A stretch of 64,000 bases of DNA from Excoecaria cochinchinensis (GCA_947683425.1 CANTUQ010000031.1:8939001-9003000), one strand, 5' to 3'; counted from the first letter of the stretch, positions 25,984 through 40,200 are shown. Numbers and translations: made by a program. Notes: generated by a model not told the origin, from the letters alone.

Positions 25984-28900
25984 ATCACCGACCCTGAGCG
26001 AAGAGAGGGCAAGAAAAAATCCAATTATAATGCCATGGCACCCCCTGTTTTTACGATTGGGTCAAGTTTACCCAAGTGGTATGTCTTACAAGATTTGTAC
26101 GGGAATGAATATGTTGCCATCAGTCGCCCCGAAGTAGATGAAGAAGGGATGTCCGTGAGGGTCGTAGATTGTTGATCCTCCAGTGAGAGTGGCGAAGAAG
26201 ACAGAGATAAAGAGAAGGAAGGAAAATTTGCGAACTTATGGGAATCTCATGGAGAAGGAAAAGAAGTAGGGGCTGTAACGAGAAGCGGAAGAGTAATCCC
26301 AGAAGTGGGAAGGTCACAAGATCCGAGGCAAGCACCTGTCGAAAAGGACCCGGAAGAGGATCAGATAGTAAAGCAGTTAAAAAAGACCACGGCTCAGATA
26401 TCTATATGGGATCTTTTAAGACAGTCCCCTTCTCACAGACAGAAGTTAGTTGAAGCTTTGAGCGAGTCCAATGTTGCTACAACAATTTCTCCATCCGAGT
26501 TATTGGACCTTCTAAAGGTTGGATCAGGAGAGAGATTAGTGTATTCCGATGCTGACCTACCCGTCGAAGGCCGCAATCATAACCGATCGCTATACATTAA
26601 GGCACAAATCAATGGTAAACACACTGTTTGTGTCATGATTGATGATGGATCGTCTATAAATGTTTGCCCTCTAATGGCACTTCAGGCTTTCGGACTAGAC
26701 AAGAGCATGCTTGGCAAGTCTGATTTGACTATCACAGCCTATGATAATTCTAGAAGACAAGCCTCGGGAACATTTAGGGCTCTGGTTAAGACGAGACCTA
26801 TTGAGACAGAAGCAGAATTTGTGATTTTATCTATCCCAGCGAATTTCTCAGCCCTACTTGGAAGGCCCTGGTTCCATAAACTGGGAGGGGTACCATCTAC
26901 GCTACACCAGATCATTAAGATACCACATGAAGGGGAGGTGGTAATCATTAGGGCGGCAAGAGAGAATCAGGTGTCTGCCTTGGGGATTTCTAACCAGCCT
27001 TTCAATGGTTTTCATGTATCAGTGATAGGAGAAGAATAGGGGTCAGCAGATAGCCCTCAGGTGGTAAATATGATGAAAAAGATGGACTTTCTTCCCGGGA
27101 CTGGACTGGGTAAAAACTCATAGGGGCTACAGTTTGTTATCACTACGCAAGGTCAGAAAGATCGGAAAGGTTTAGGGTACAGAGGAGAACGTGGTGTAAA
27201 GAAGAAGTCAGAGAAGATCCCCCATATTTTGGAAACTTTTGTTCCTGCATCCTCAGTATGTGCATATTCTGGAGAGGAAGAGCTTCAATGGGTGAATGGA
27301 AAGATCATTCCTGGGTTTGAGATTTTCAATGATACCTTTGACTAGGATGTTGGGATAATCAAATATGCAGAGTATTTCTGGGATGAGGAGATTATGACAC
27401 AATGCAGTATTTGCGATAGAGATGAGCCCGAGGAAATTGTAACTGAAAAGTTGTTAGCCACCTGATTGAAAAGGAAAGAGAAGATGATAGAGCCGGACTT
27501 GAAGATTGAAAATCTGAGGCTTTCACCAGAAATAGCTGAAAAGCCTTCATCGAGCCAGGACGTCAAAGCACAGTCTGCTACAACATCAGCATAAATAGAA
27601 GATAAAGACAATAGTCATTTAGATAGTTTGTTTATACCTGAACTTTTTTATGAAGACAATGTTAATGTTTCTGATTATATTAATAATATGAACAACTTTG
27701 CTTATTTGTGTGATCTTTCTGATGATTTCATCCCTCATGATCATAAACATGATGCATTCATTTTTGACATTAATTCAACTAGCACAACTGCGTTTAATCT
27801 TGGAACTTTGGAAAATCCAAAGGATATTTTGATAGCATCAGATATAACTCCTGAGGAGAGAATAAAATTTGAGAGAATTTTAAGAAAATATGAAAAGGTC
27901 TTTGCTTGGACTTACAAGGACATGCCGGGGATCGATCGAGAGGTTGCCGAACATGCTATTCCAACTTACCCAGAGTCTAAACCTGTCAAACAGAAGCTCA
28001 GAAGACTTAGGCCAGAATGGGCACAAAAAGTAAAAGAAGAGATCCATAGGCAGATAGAGGCTAAGTTTCTAGTGGAAGTTCAGTACTCGACTTGGTTAGC
28101 TAATATAGTCCCTATGGCTAAGAAGGATGGTAAAGTCCGAGTATGTGTGGATTATCAGGACTTAAACAAAGCTTGTCCGAAGGATGACTTTCCACTACCT
28201 CACATAGATGTACTGGTAGATAGTGCAGCTGCATGTATGATGTACAGCTTTGTGGATGGTTATGTAGGTTATAATCAGATCCTCAACAAGATAAATGATC
28301 GAATCAAAACAGCCTTCATCGCAGAATGGGAAACATTTGCCTACCGGGTTATGCCTTTTGGTTTAAAGAATGCGGGTGGAACTTATCAGAGAATGGCAAC
28401 AAGAATCCTGGATGACTTGATTCACAAGGAGGTAGAGGTATATGTGGATGACATGATGATTAAGTCAGCCACTAGAGAAAGCCACTTTGAAGCTTTGGAA
28501 AAGTTCTTTCAAAGGATCAGTAAGTACAACCTGCGCCTTAACCCCAAGAAGTGCATTTTTGGAGTTACCTCTGGTAAGCTATTGGGCCATGTGATAAGTC
28601 AAAGAGGAATAGAAGTAGATCCTGATAAAGTCAAGGCCATTAGAGAAATGCCAGCGCCCCAGAAAGAGAAAGAGGTTAGGAGTTTCCTAGGCAAACTTCA
28701 GTACATTAGTCGGTTTATCGCTAAGCTAGCCTCAGTATGTGAGCCCATCTTTAAGCTTCTCAGGAAGAGCCGACCGGTGGTGTGGAATGATGATTGCCAA
28801 CTGGCCTTTGATACTATAAAAAACTATCTTTTAAATCCACCAATTTTAAGGCCACCATGCTATGCCAAGCCGCTAATCTTGTACTTAGCAATAAAGGACA

Positions 28901-31037
28901 GCTCAGTGGGTGCCATGATGGCCCTGGAGGATGAATTTGGAGTGGAGTTTATGGTTTATTACCTTAGCAAGAAAGTCCTACCATATGAAGCCAAATATGT
29001 TGAAGTGGAAACTATTTGCTTAGCGGTAATCTGGGCTTCTAAGAAGTTGCGACACTACTTTCACTGTTTCAGCGTACAAGCAGTTGCTAAGCATAACCCA
29101 CTTAAGTACCTTCAACAAGCACCCTCTCTACTAGGAAAGATGGGAAGGTGGTTATTACTGTTGCAGGAATTTGATATTGAATACATTACTCGAAAAACCA
29201 TTAAAGGAAGAGCTATGGCGGAATTCTTGGCAGAACACCCCACTGAGGGGGACCAGTTCAAATACCATTTCCCAGATGAAGATGTCGCAGCCATAATAGT
29301 ACAAGGGTGGCAGATGTTCTTTGATGGGGCAGTTAACAAAAAGGGGGCTGGAGCAGGGAATATTCTTATAACCCCGGATGGTGAAAAGCTACCATTAGCC
29401 AAGAAGTTGAGGTACAAGGCGACCAATAATGAAGCGGAATATGAAGCTTGCATCTTCGGATTGGAAGCATTGATTGCTCTAGGGGCAAAGACCGCAGAAG
29501 TCTTCGGAGATTCATGTTTAGTAATTCATCAGATCAGAGAGGAATGGTCAGTTAAGGAAGAGAGGCTGTCGCCTTATGTGAAGCACTTGAAAATGTTGAG
29601 TAGCCAGTTTGAGACCTGCACTTTTCACTTCGTTGCCAGGGATGAAAATCAGTTAGCTGATGCTCTTGCGACATTAGTGTCTATGTGGGATAATCCAACG
29701 GGGGTTTCTATGAGACCTGTACTGATCTCTAGTGTGAAGAGGCCTTGTTTCGAAACCGAGCAGATAATGGATGTCGAGGTCGCTGATGGAAGCCTTGGTA
29801 TTATGATATTCAGAACTACCAACGGCCAGTTTTTCCAGAAGAAGCCACTGAGAAAGACCAGAGAATGATTAGAAAGTTATCCTCTCAATTCATCAGTGTG
29901 GACGGAACTTTGTATAAGAGGCAAGCGGATGGTATTCAGTTGAGATGTTTAGTGGAGAAAGAAGCCGAAAGGATTATAGAAGATATTCATGCCGGTGTTT
30001 GTGGAACTCACATGAATGGTCTGGCCTTAGCAAAGAAGATCATGCGCAAAGGATTTTATTGGCTCACAATGGACACAGATTGTTCAAAATATGTGAAGCA
30101 ATGCCAGTTATGCCAACAGTACGCGAATTTGAGACATGTGCCAGTTTCAAAACTACATAATCTGACATCTCCATGGCCATTTGTAGCCTGGGGGATAGAC
30201 ATCATAGGTGAGATACTTCCCACAGCTTCTAATGGGAATAGATTTTTTGTGGTCGCCACCGATTACTTCACTAAATGGGTTGAAGCTGAATCTTTAAAGA
30301 AGGTTGATGCTAGGGACATGGCTAAATTCATTGAACGGAATTTGATATGCATATATGGTCTCCCACACCACATTGTGTCTGATAATGGGGTACAGTTCTT
30401 AGCAGAAACTAAACAGATGCTCCAGAAATATGGAATCAAGCATCACAAGTCTTCTCCTTACCGGCCTCAGGCTAATGGTGCAGTGGAAGCGGCAAACAAG
30501 AATGTTAAAAGAATATTAGCCAAGATGGTTCAGAGTTATAAAGACTGGGCAGAAAAGCTACCTTTTGCCCTCTGGGGTTACAGAACCACAGTTAGAACCT
30601 CTACGGGAGCGACACCGTTCTCTCTGGTATATGGAACTGAAGCAGTTTTGCTAGTTGAAATTGAGCTGAGATCTTTGAGGGTAGTCATGGAAGCTGAGAT
30701 TTCGGAGATAGAATGGGCACAGCAGCGACTATTGCAGTTGAATCTGTTGGATGAAGACAGGTTGCGGGCATACTATCATAATCAGGTTTATTAGAAGAGG
30801 CTAGCTCAGTCCTTTGGCAAGAAGGTACGGAGGCATCCATTGAAAGAAGGGGATTTGGTCTTTAAGATGATGAGGCCAGGAGTGCTAGATATACGTGAAA
30901 AATTTAGGCCAACCTAGGAAGGTCCATTTGTGCTGAAGAAGTTACTGACAAAGGGAGCATCAATTTTAGCAGACAGTGATGGGAACGAGTTCAAAGAACC
31001 GGTCAATGTCGACAGATTAAAAAGAATCCATGGCTAA
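25984..31037 (+). pseudogene. Pol polyprotein of gypsy element B (broken)
   Basis: Parallel to pol of A: protease with DDGSS (about 26641-26655), RT with YVDD (about 28441-28452), second RNase H from FFDGA (about 29320), HHCC zinc region (about 29990-30110) and integrase core with SDNG (about 30379-30390). In-frame stops are at 26173, 27037, 27121, 27343, 27463 and 27592. A one-base frameshift lies near 29795, and further stops at 30792 and 30915 precede the natural end at 31035-31037. The long uninterrupted RT-RNase H part (27628-29868) is still highly similar to A. Confidence 0.9.
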
Positions 31038-31554
31038 AGGCTAAAATAAAATAAAAATAGAGAGAGAATAATTGCCCCGCAGGTCGAAAATCGAAAAAAG
31101 GCGGCCTTGCTAAAATTGGGCGCCCTGTCAGGGTGAAAACTGAAAAAAGGCATCCTGGGCAAAAGTTAAGGGCCGAGAGAAAATGTTCGATCGAGAAAAC
31201 CCGTGAGGGCCGATTGATAACAGGAGTTCGATGATTACAAGATCTATTCCGAGATTAAGTGTAGTCTTGTGCTTTTGAATTCTTGTCAGAAGAAGATCAT
31301 GTATGATGAAATCATATAGAACTGTACACAATTTTGCAATCAATAAAAGAATTCTGTTTGCATTTTCATTGGTTTTGTAATTCTATTTTTTTAAGCAATA
31401 TACAATTGATCTATCTAATGACTACTGTTTGAGAATCCTCTCTTCAAAAAAAAAAAGCCATTAGAGATAAAAAACCGTAATTGGCGCTCTAAGCAAAAGT
31501 TAGGCCAAAGGGCAGGATGAAAACCTGAAAACAGGCAGTCTGTTCTTAAAAAAA

Positions 31555-31585
<31 letters not shown>

Positions 31586-32706
31586 TAAAAAAAAATAAAA
31601 GCCGCTGGATTGGGTTGGGTCCATTCCGGGCAAAAAATAAGGCACAGGGTTATGTGAAAATCCGAAATGACGTATTTCCCGCTAAGAAAATGTATTGTGA
31701 AAATCCACAAGGGACGCACTACCTTAAAATAATGACTTTAGGTATCAGAGGAGAATCTCATAATTTCTAAAGGCATAGAATTCAAAAGCAATTCCAGAGG
31801 GTACCGATCCTACTGCAAATTGTGACCAAATCGGCTGTCGCATTCAAATCCGCTTGGGCGAATTCTTATTCCGCATTCCTGCATGACACATACATTTCAC
31901 GTGCATGCTCGCCAATTTTCCTGCATATTTAGCTTTCCAATTTTGTAGCAAGAGAGATCCGATGCGGACACCGACAAAAGCCGAGTGACGACATCAGTCC
32001 AATTTAACCCAAGACCTCTCAGAAGGGTTAGCACGATGACGGCACTACCACTCAAAAGAGGGTTTGCATGCTCACGGTACTACCACTTAAAATCTCAAAA
32101 GGGTTAGAACGATGATGGCACTACCACTCAATAGACGGTTGCATGATCACGGCACTACCACTTCGAATCTCAGAAGGGTTAGCATGATGGCGGCACTACC
32201 ACTCAATAGAGGGTTTGCACGATCACGGCACTACCACTTCGAATTCCATAACGGTTAGCATGATGGCGGCACTACCACTCCAAGGAGGGTTAGCACGACC
32301 ACGGCATTACCACTTCAGAACGTGACCACTTCGAATCTCAGAAGGGTTAGCACGATGGCGACACTACCACTCAATAGCGGGTTTGCACGATCACGGCACT
32401 ACCACTTCGAATTCCATAACGGTTAGCACGATGGCGGCACTACCACTCCAAGGAGGGTTAGCATGACCACGGCATTATCACTTCAGAATGGTTTGCACGA
32501 TGACGGTACTATCACTCCAAGGAGGGTTTGCACGATCACAGCACTACCAATTCAACAAAAGGACAATGCGCCAACAATCACCACAACGGCATCATTCAGT
32601 TCAAAAAGACATCTGCCTCAGGTACATGTCTCTTCTTTTTTTTCTTTCTTTGAGTTTTGGCTTACTTAGGCACCCAGGCACTAAGTTCCCCAAAACTGGG
32701 GGCAAC
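31038..32706 (+). mobile_element. 3' untranslated region of B with tandem repeats and polypurine tract
   Basis: Contains decayed GTGAAAAC/GAAAATCG phrases (31075-31710), an A-rich run (31550-31600), the tandem array at 32012-32560 and the polypurine tract CCCCAAAACTGGGGGCAAC (32688-32706) abutting the 3' LTR. No gene. Confidence 0.85.
32012..32560 (+). repeat. Tandem repeat array in the 3' untranslated region of B
   Basis: Units of about 60-65 bp consist of two half-units sharing CACGATSRCGGCACTACCAC, with spacers such as TCAATAGAGGGTTTG and TTCGAATCTCAGAAGGGTTAG; about 8-9 units. It is the same core phrase, in the same element sense, as the array of A at 10256-10590, but with a different spacer pattern. 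Confidence 0.88.
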
Positions 32707-32999
32707 TGTAGACACCGGATCCTGAGGCAGTTCAGACCAAAGTTACCCGATGATGAAAATGATGCCTGTTTACGGGCGAGTGGGCAAATGGAAGTGACGG
32801 TTTCCTCGAAAAAAAAATAATAATAAATATAATAATAATATTTTTAATATTTCTTTTTATATATATTATTTTTTCTCTTTAAATTTTTTTATTATTATTT
32901 TGTTTTGTTTTCCATTTTCTTTATTTAGAAAAAATAATATTATTTTCTTTGTCAAAAAAAAATAATATATATATTATTTTCTTTGTTCTTAAAAATGGG

Positions 33000-33036
<37 letters not shown>

Positions 33037-35619
33037 AAAAAAAAAAGAATTGTTTTTGGATTTTTGGGGGCCCTAGGGCATCAAGGCCCATCTCACTCTT
33101 GTAGTGAGGCCCATCTCAAATGAGTGAGAGGCAGCCTTGCTGCCTAAGGCCCACATTGTGGGTGAGTTTCCCACGTGTCATCTCTCCCTCAGTGCCTCTC
33201 TCTTCCTCTTTTCCAGGGAGGTTGGTTTGAAAAACCGGGATTTGGCATGGGATTTGGTAAGAAATAATCTAATCATGTCAAATTGCATTTAAGGAGTTGA
33301 AAAATGAGAACAAGAGGAGGGGCATTATTGTAGTGAACAAAAGCAAAAAAAAAAAAAAAAAGGAAAAGAACACAAAAAAAAAGATCGAGAGAAAATAGAG
33401 AGAAAGAAGAGAAAAACTGAAGAAAAACATACTGTGAGCTTGATCTGGAGAGCAAAAAGAGGAAAAGAGAGTGAAGGATACATCACCTTTTAAGTGTTGG
33501 TTTTTGTTTTTAAACATGTTATTCCACTGGAACTTTTAAAAGTTCTGTTTTTAACTTTCAATCCAAGAAAAGCAACGAGGAAATCACACACTGCCTTTGC
33601 AAATCAAAGATCAAGAATTTGCGGGTAAACACTTACTAATCATCTCATTTCTATTTTCTTTTCATTTTCTTTCTTTTGTTTATTTTTATTATTGTTCTTT
33701 GTTGAACCAGTAGGCTTACACTTTTTATATATTATATGTATTGTATATATTATTTATTTGTTTCTTTATCTTGTTGACCACGTGTTTATGATTGATGTGA
33801 ACAATGAGTATGGGTGTAGTTTTATCATGCATATTTTGGGGGTTTATCGACACATGCCTGAGCTGTTAGAATCCCTCTGTTTGCCCCTATATTTTTTTTC
33901 TTTTTCTTTTACTTTTATGTTTCATGCGTTTTAAGCTCCATATTTGTTCTAAATATTTTTGTTGCATGTTATTTTCTGATATATATGTTGGTTGAGGCTT
34001 GTTATTTGTTGCTGTGGCTTTTAAAAATCAAAATCAGCGTTTTGCGTTAGAACAGGAGCTGATTTGCATAACAGAGCAAAAGCACAGCTATGTTTTGTAA
34101 GAAACACAGCTGTGTTTCTGCATGGCGCGCAATTTATTTGAAAAGCACAGCTGTGCTTTCAAAAAACACAGCTGTGCTTTTCGCGCAGCTTGGCTCCTGC
34201 GCGTTCCTTTGTTCTCGTTGACGCTCATCTTTGCGTCATGAAAACACAGCCGTGCTTCATGAGAAAGCACAGCTGTGCTTTCTCTTTCTCTTGCCTTTCT
34301 TTCTTTTGTTTTTGCGCCACTTGTTGTCCCATTGTGAAAACACAGCCGTGTTTTTGGTGAAAACACAGCTATGTTTTCTTCTCTTCTCCTTTTTTATTTA
34401 TTTTTTTATTTCTATATGCATTATATTTATTCCATTTATTTTCTTCCTTTAATTAATGCATCCATTTTATAGTTGATTCATTCCATTAAATTAATTGTTC
34501 ATAATTAATTGATTTATTTAATTATTATTTATTTGATTTATTTTTTTTTAATTATTTATCTTATTCAATTAACTTCCGTTAATTAATTTATTTGTTCATT
34601 TTAATTACTTAACTTATTTCACTAACATTCTATTCTATTTTTTTTCTTTTGCCTCCAAAAATCACTTATTTGTGCGAGTTACATGCTTGAGCTCGGGTTG
34701 GAGGTTCCGGAGATTAGAGGCCCTCCATTTTAGAGTTTGCCCTTTTAATTTTTTGCATTTATTAATTATTTTATTATTTTTAGGTGTTGCACGTGAAAAA
34801 TATTTTATTAATTGCTCGAATCATAGAAAATCACGTTTTTTATATAACTAATAACTTGTGAATTTTTATTAATAAAATGGACCAATGTCCTATTTTAGCC
34901 AGTAAAACCTCACTTTTAAATGGAGAACTTAGTTTTCTTAAAATGGGATCAATCATCCCGGTTTTCTCAATAAATATCCTAAAAATAGTTCTTCAATTTT
35001 TTTTTCTAATAAATAAAAAGGAACCAATGTTCCTAAAATTCATGACCCAATTTATGTATGTTGCATTTTAATTTCTTTCATGTGTTTATTTACTTGTTTA
35101 TTTTTTATTTATTTACTTTTATTTGGGGGATTGTTCTGTCCCAACTTTTATTTATTTATTTCCATTATTTATTTGGGGGATTGTTCTGTCCCACTTTATT
35201 TATTTTTGTAATTTATTTATTTATTTACTACTTTATTTGCTGCTTTCCAATGTGAATGGATGCACTTTTAAAATTTATTGCACAATCGCGTGAGATAAGA
35301 GATAGAATTTAGATTTCTTAATAACTCATTTATAAAACCTAAGTCATTAATAAGAGTGAAGTTCCGAACACCTTCTCTGGTTTAGACCAATAGAGGTCAG
35401 AGACCTCTCCCAATTTCTTGTAAATTGGGTGGCAACTCCAAAATACCTCAAAAGGTTCCTAAAGGCGTTATGGGTCTAGATCCTTCTTTCCAATGTTCTA
35501 TTGGGAAGGAGGCATCCAAGATGGCTCATGATGCCCAAGATTATAAAGACGCACACCGATCCCTCGAGACCCAAAAGGCGGGCTCAAAGAGGGCCTTGCT
35601 GGTTTCGGCGCGCGTCACA
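32707..35619 (+). repeat. 3' LTR of gypsy element B (2913 bp)
   Basis: Starts TGTAGACACCGGATCC and ends GCGCGCGTCACA. Colinear with 4549-7384. Length differences come mainly from a TA run (33003-33032), an extra AAAAAATAATATATATATT block near 32955 and a poly-A run near 33345. The palindrome array is repeated at 34078-34380. Confidence 0.92.
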
Positions 35620-36532
35620 AGGTGGTATTCCGGCCATCACAAAAAATCCGGTGACCATAAGGCAGGCGAGTGGACCTCACGCGCCGATTGAAGATTCGCC
35701 AGTTTCCCATTTTTGGTTGAAGTTTGTGTCAGTCTCAGGTCACCGGATCCGGTGACCGGTTTACCTCACCGCCACCACAGGGAGGAGCGCCTCCATCAGA
35801 CCGGCCGATCCACCTTTTTCCAGAGACCATTAGAGCCGCGTGTAAGCCTCACGTGCCCCTCTGATCACACCGCTCTTCTTTACGCGCCGGCGCATGGGAG
35901 TGTATTCGACGTCCGACGGTCTTCCGATTCCGTCTCTGGCGTCGCCTTGTCATCCCCGGTCAGTATCCGGTGTCTTCTTGGGGTGATTTCCTCTGGTTAA
36001 TGGTGTTTGATCCTCTGGATTTCTTTGTCAGCCTCTGTTCTCCAAGTTCTGCTCTTTGTCCATTTTTCATTGGACCTCTGACTCCTTCTCCGATGTCGCC
36101 CTGTCATCTCCGATTAGGTGCCGGTGTCCTCTTGAGGTGGTTTCCTCTGTTGATGGTTCTTCAAGTTCCGATCTTCAAACTCTGCTCTCTGTTCTCCAAT
36201 GAATAGATGAGTTTGTCCCCCTCTTGGTTGAATTTGTTCTCTTCACAAAAGGTTTTGTCCTTACCTCTCTTTAGTTGCTGTGTATGTTATTTAAGAAAAA
36301 TATTTGGGTGTTTTGGCATTAGAAGTGTTGGGAGTTTATATTGAGGTGCTACTAAATTTAAGGCTTGGTGGTTGTTTTAATAATTAAGATATTAAGCTGC
36401 TGCTTGGTTGGATTTGTTTAGGAAAATTATTCTTTGCTGGCGGGTGGTTGTTATTGCCAATAGTACTTGTGTATTGGTTTGATGTTTGAATATTTATGAG
36501 GTGATATTCTTTTTCACTCGATATTATTCAAT
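35620..36532 (+). mobile_element. Leader of copia element C, continued after B
   Basis: Continues C from 4548. GC-rich, with CCGGTGAC phrases (35650-35990), then AT-rich. Short open frames exist but have no recognisable domain. Most of gag is missing: a gag zinc-knuckle start follows directly, so a deletion probably lies near 36500. Confidence 0.6.
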
Positions 36533-37200
36533 ATGAGTTGGAACAAAAATATGATCTGCTATTATTGCCATAAACTTGGTCATATAAAAAAGGTTTTGTA
36601 GAAAATTACATAACCAAAAGCCCAAATTAGCAAACATTGCTACGATCAATACCTCTGGAAAGTATGTTATGATTTCTGCAGATGAGTATGTAAAATTTAT
36701 CCAGTATCGGAATTCTTTGAAAATTTCTTCCACCACAACTATTGCTGGGGTAAAGAATCCAAATGCATGTCTTTTTTCTTCCTCATCTCAGTGGGTCATT
36801 GATTCTGGTGCTATAGATCATATGATAGGCAATCGAAATGTATTTTCTATTTGTCAGTCTCATGCATCTTCTTCTACAGTTACAATGACAGATGGATCAC
36901 TCTCTCATGTAAATGATTTTGGTACGGTTAACCTAATTTCGTCAATTTCTATAGGTTCAGTTCTACATATACCGAAGCTTTCTTTTAACTTGGTTTCTGT
37001 AAGTAACTTACACGTGATCTTAATTGTTGTATTTCCTTCTTCCCTGATCACTGTGTCTTTCAAGATCTTGTAACGAAATAGATCATTGGTGAAGGTTACG
37101 TCTCAGGAAGTCTTTATATTCTAGATAGAAAGATACCAAGGCCAGTTGCTTGTTCTAGTATTTTTGTCTCATTTTGAAGCGTATTGTCGGTTAGGATATC
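36533..37200 (+). pseudogene. Gag end and protease of copia element C (broken)
   Basis: Begins at the CCHC zinc knuckle (CYYCHKLGH then, after a one-base frameshift in an A run near 36585, the last Cys). The aspartic protease follows with WVIDSGAIDHM (about 36785-36820) and the usual LHIPKLSFNLVSVSNL end. Pre-integrase sequence after 37020 is frameshifted and contains stops. At 37200 it is cut within a RLGHP-type motif by element D; the motif resumes at 45543. Confidence 0.82.
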
Positions 37201-37359
37201 TGTAACGTGCGCCGAACCTCGTGGACTTCCCAAATGCCCGCTTTTAGGGCGGTCGGGATGAGGTTCATTGGAAACTTGTAAGGTATTTACAAGTGCGTCT
37301 ATTTTGGGCAACAAGAAGGTTTCATGGAGTCGCCACCCAATAAAACATTGGGAAAGTTT
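37201..37359 (-). repeat. Fragment of the 3' LTR of D
   Basis: 159 bp aligning with the first part (plus-strand left end) of 42833-45542: CCGAACCTCGTGG, GGTCGGGATGAGGTTCATTG and ACAAGTGCGTCTATTTTGGG are shared. Cut at the CACTA terminus. Confidence 0.88.
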
Positions 37360-38442
37360 CACTACAAGAAAACTGATTTTTAATGACCAAAATTTAGCGA
37401 AGGACTGAAAATTCGGTCGTTAAAATATACAAGTAGCGAAGGAAAATTAATCCGGTCGTTAGTTCTTAAATTTTATTGTTATATAACGAGAAATTTAAAT
37501 TTAGTAGTTGAAACACTAATATTCCGGTCGTTATTGCCCTGAAAAACATTGGCGGGACTTCTTGATGGTTTACCTCCAAAATAATGCTCCATTATTTGAT
37601 AAAAATAAAACATAGAATTGCGATGCCCACACAAAGAAACAGCAAAAAATGGCAAACCCAGAAGATGGAGAAATAGCAAAAACACGAAAACCCTTTTCTA
37701 TTTGCAAAAAGCGCAAACCCTTTTCTATCTTCCAAAACTAAACTAATCTAAACCTTATAAAAATGGTAGTAGTAGAAGCCTGGATTGCTCTCGACCTCGC
37801 TTGATTTATGTCATAGCTGCTTCAATTTTCTTGGTTTTGCAAGATTCAGATTTAGGGCGCTGTACAATTGGTGATTACAGGTGAGAAATTGAAAAAAACC
37901 TTTCTTTCTCTTTTGTTACCAGTTGAATATCTCTTTATTTCTAATCTTCTTCCCATCAAATAGGAAAATAGGGCATTTTTTTGTGATTAAAGAACCAACT
38001 CTAAGATATTTTGAGGATTTGCATTTCAGTTGGGGTAATCGATCTAGTAAAATGAGTAAGTAATTTGGTTTTATTTGGTTCTCATTACTTCAAAAGCTAA
38101 CTGTGCTAAATTTTTTGGGTCTTTTTGATATTCTGATTTTTTCATTTCAAAATCGTTTCTACTACTTGCTGGGTTTGTATAATCGTCTATGTCCATTGAA
38201 TTTTCTCTTTAATTCTTAGGTTTCGTCTCTAAGTAGCGAAGAAGAGATTCTTAGCCTCGCTTTTGGAGGTTCCATCGATTGATGTTCATTTGGTAATGAT
38301 TGCATTTTCATGATGAAATTAACCTTCTTTTTCCCCTCTTGTGCTGGATAATGGCGGGTGTTGTTTGGTGCATTTTTTTTTCTGTTGGTTATATTTTCTG
38401 ATCTGCTAACTAGTGACAATTGTTGGGTTTTGTTTGACATAG

Positions 38443-38503
38443 AGATACTTAGGAAGTGATCTCCACAGGGTCACTGCCAAAGTTGTAGATATGCCTCACC
38501 ACT
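38443..38503 (+). pseudogene. Candidate captured exon 1 in E, unrecognised
   Basis: Open from RYLGSDLHRVTAKVVDMPHH. Bounded by a CATAG acceptor and a GTACGT donor, ending in phase 1. This phase fits the next candidate exon at 38893. The protein is not recognised. It could also be a chance open stretch, but the splice signals and phase argue against that. Confidence 0.4.
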
Positions 38504-38892
38504 GTACGTGATTATACTTTTGATTCTCTAGTTGCTCCAATCTGTTAGACATTTTGATATATTTCTAATGCAGTAAAGTTTATCATTTTGCTGTCTTTCT
38601 TCCTTATTATATTTTATATAGACTGTCCAATTTTGTTGCCTTGATCTGATTGTGCTTTATTATAGATTTAACCATTAGTTAATTTGAACTTAGATTGACA
38701 TCAACTTTTCAAATGACAATGGAGGTGCTGCCTCTGAAATGGAATGGATATAACTTCATTGTAGCTGTTCCATATTTATGGATTTCAAACAGATATTTAC
38801 ACATTCAATGTTTTGCTTTTTAGTTGTAAAAGAGCATTCAACATATTCTAGCAATTGTTATCTCAGCATCTCATTGTGCTTTGCATGAACAG

Positions 38893-39003
38893 ATGTTGAA
38901 ATCCACCAAAATATTCACGAACAATTCTGGGATCCTCAACGTTGGCCTAAACATGTTCATTGTGGTCTCAGTTTTTACTGTCATAATTTCAGTGCTTCTG
39001 TCA
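38893..39003 (+). pseudogene. Candidate captured exon 2 in E, unrecognised
   Basis: A 111-base segment between GAACAG and a perfect GTAAGT donor. In the frame set by the previous exon it is open, with HEQFWDPQRWPKHVHCGLS in the middle, and ends in phase 1, matching the exon at 40201. A second frame is also open but hydrophobic. The product is not recognised. Confidence 0.4.
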
Positions 39004-40200
39004 GTAAGTTTTTGTTCCTGAAGAAAAAGCATTAAAATTTAAAATATCTATTGCTCTCCTTGCCTCTTAGAGTATTAGCATGTAGGTGTATTATATGTAT
39101 TATTTGTAGTGAAAAAACTGGATTAGATTTGCATATTATCTTCTACCATAGTGCATATTTCTACTAGGGGAAACTGAAATTGATTAACTGGTTAGCTCCT
39201 GGTTTTCAGCTGAAAGATTGTTTAAATTTTTCATATATCAGATTTAACTATTGAAGATCTATATAGAAATTGGTATATGGCATAAATTGACAATGTGCCA
39301 ATTATTGGAGAACTTAATAGAGCTCAAGATCAGTTATGTGTCTGTGGGCACAAGATCAGTTATGTGTTTGTGAGATTCTTGCTGATCTAGGTTGTGTAGA
39401 GGCTTAATTGAGATTTGGTTGCAATGATTATTTTAGTACTTCTCTTTGCACATTCAATAATTGCCTTGAAAAAAATATACTATGCACAAATTACCAGCTA
39501 TAGCTTCAAGATAAGTTGTTCAATTTTTCTGATTTCCTGCTTCCTAAACTGTCTATATAGTAATATATAATTTAATATATTCCTTATCATTAAGAAAGAT
39601 GATGAGATAAAGAGTCAAAATTCATAGCTATATTAATTAATATTTATTATTATATGTGTTAGTATCTAAATGACATCAGCTTTTTACATAGAAATTCATT
39701 ATTGACTTGTGAAGCACTTGCATTTGACATCAATTATTTTCTTAATACTGATTAGTATTTATTGACTTCTGATCACACATTATTTTCTCAAGATTTAATA
39801 GTATTTATGTGACATTTCAAATTCGACTATTATAAAAAATTAAAATTAATGTTAGAATAGCATTCTTGAATTAAATCAGTTGAAATTTATTAACTTCCAA
39901 GTATCAATAGAGAGATAAGTTGCTGTGTTATTGTGGCGACTGACTTTTTTTGCTGGAATGTTGTTAATTTTCTTCTTCTTTTCAGTTCTGCCATTAGAAG
40001 TTTGTCAAGGATTAAAAGCTTATTTTTAATGGCAATGACCCTGGTTTTTTCTCGGACTGAATTTTTTTTTTATTTGTGCTGCTATCTCATTAGCTGTTTG
40101 GTGGCTGTGATTGGACCTATATTTGCTGTTGTGAATTTATGAATTATGTGTTTCTGAAAAGAAAAATGAATTTGTATTTGTCTTGTGGCTTATATATGCA

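Noticed and set aside
35713..36206. Frames in the GC-rich leader of C
   Set aside because: Overlapping frames without homology, located before gag; probably untranslated leader.
39933..40142. Hydrophobic frame before the TFIIIC-like exon
   Set aside because: Lies in intron-like sequence ahead of a clear splice acceptor; no conserved motif.
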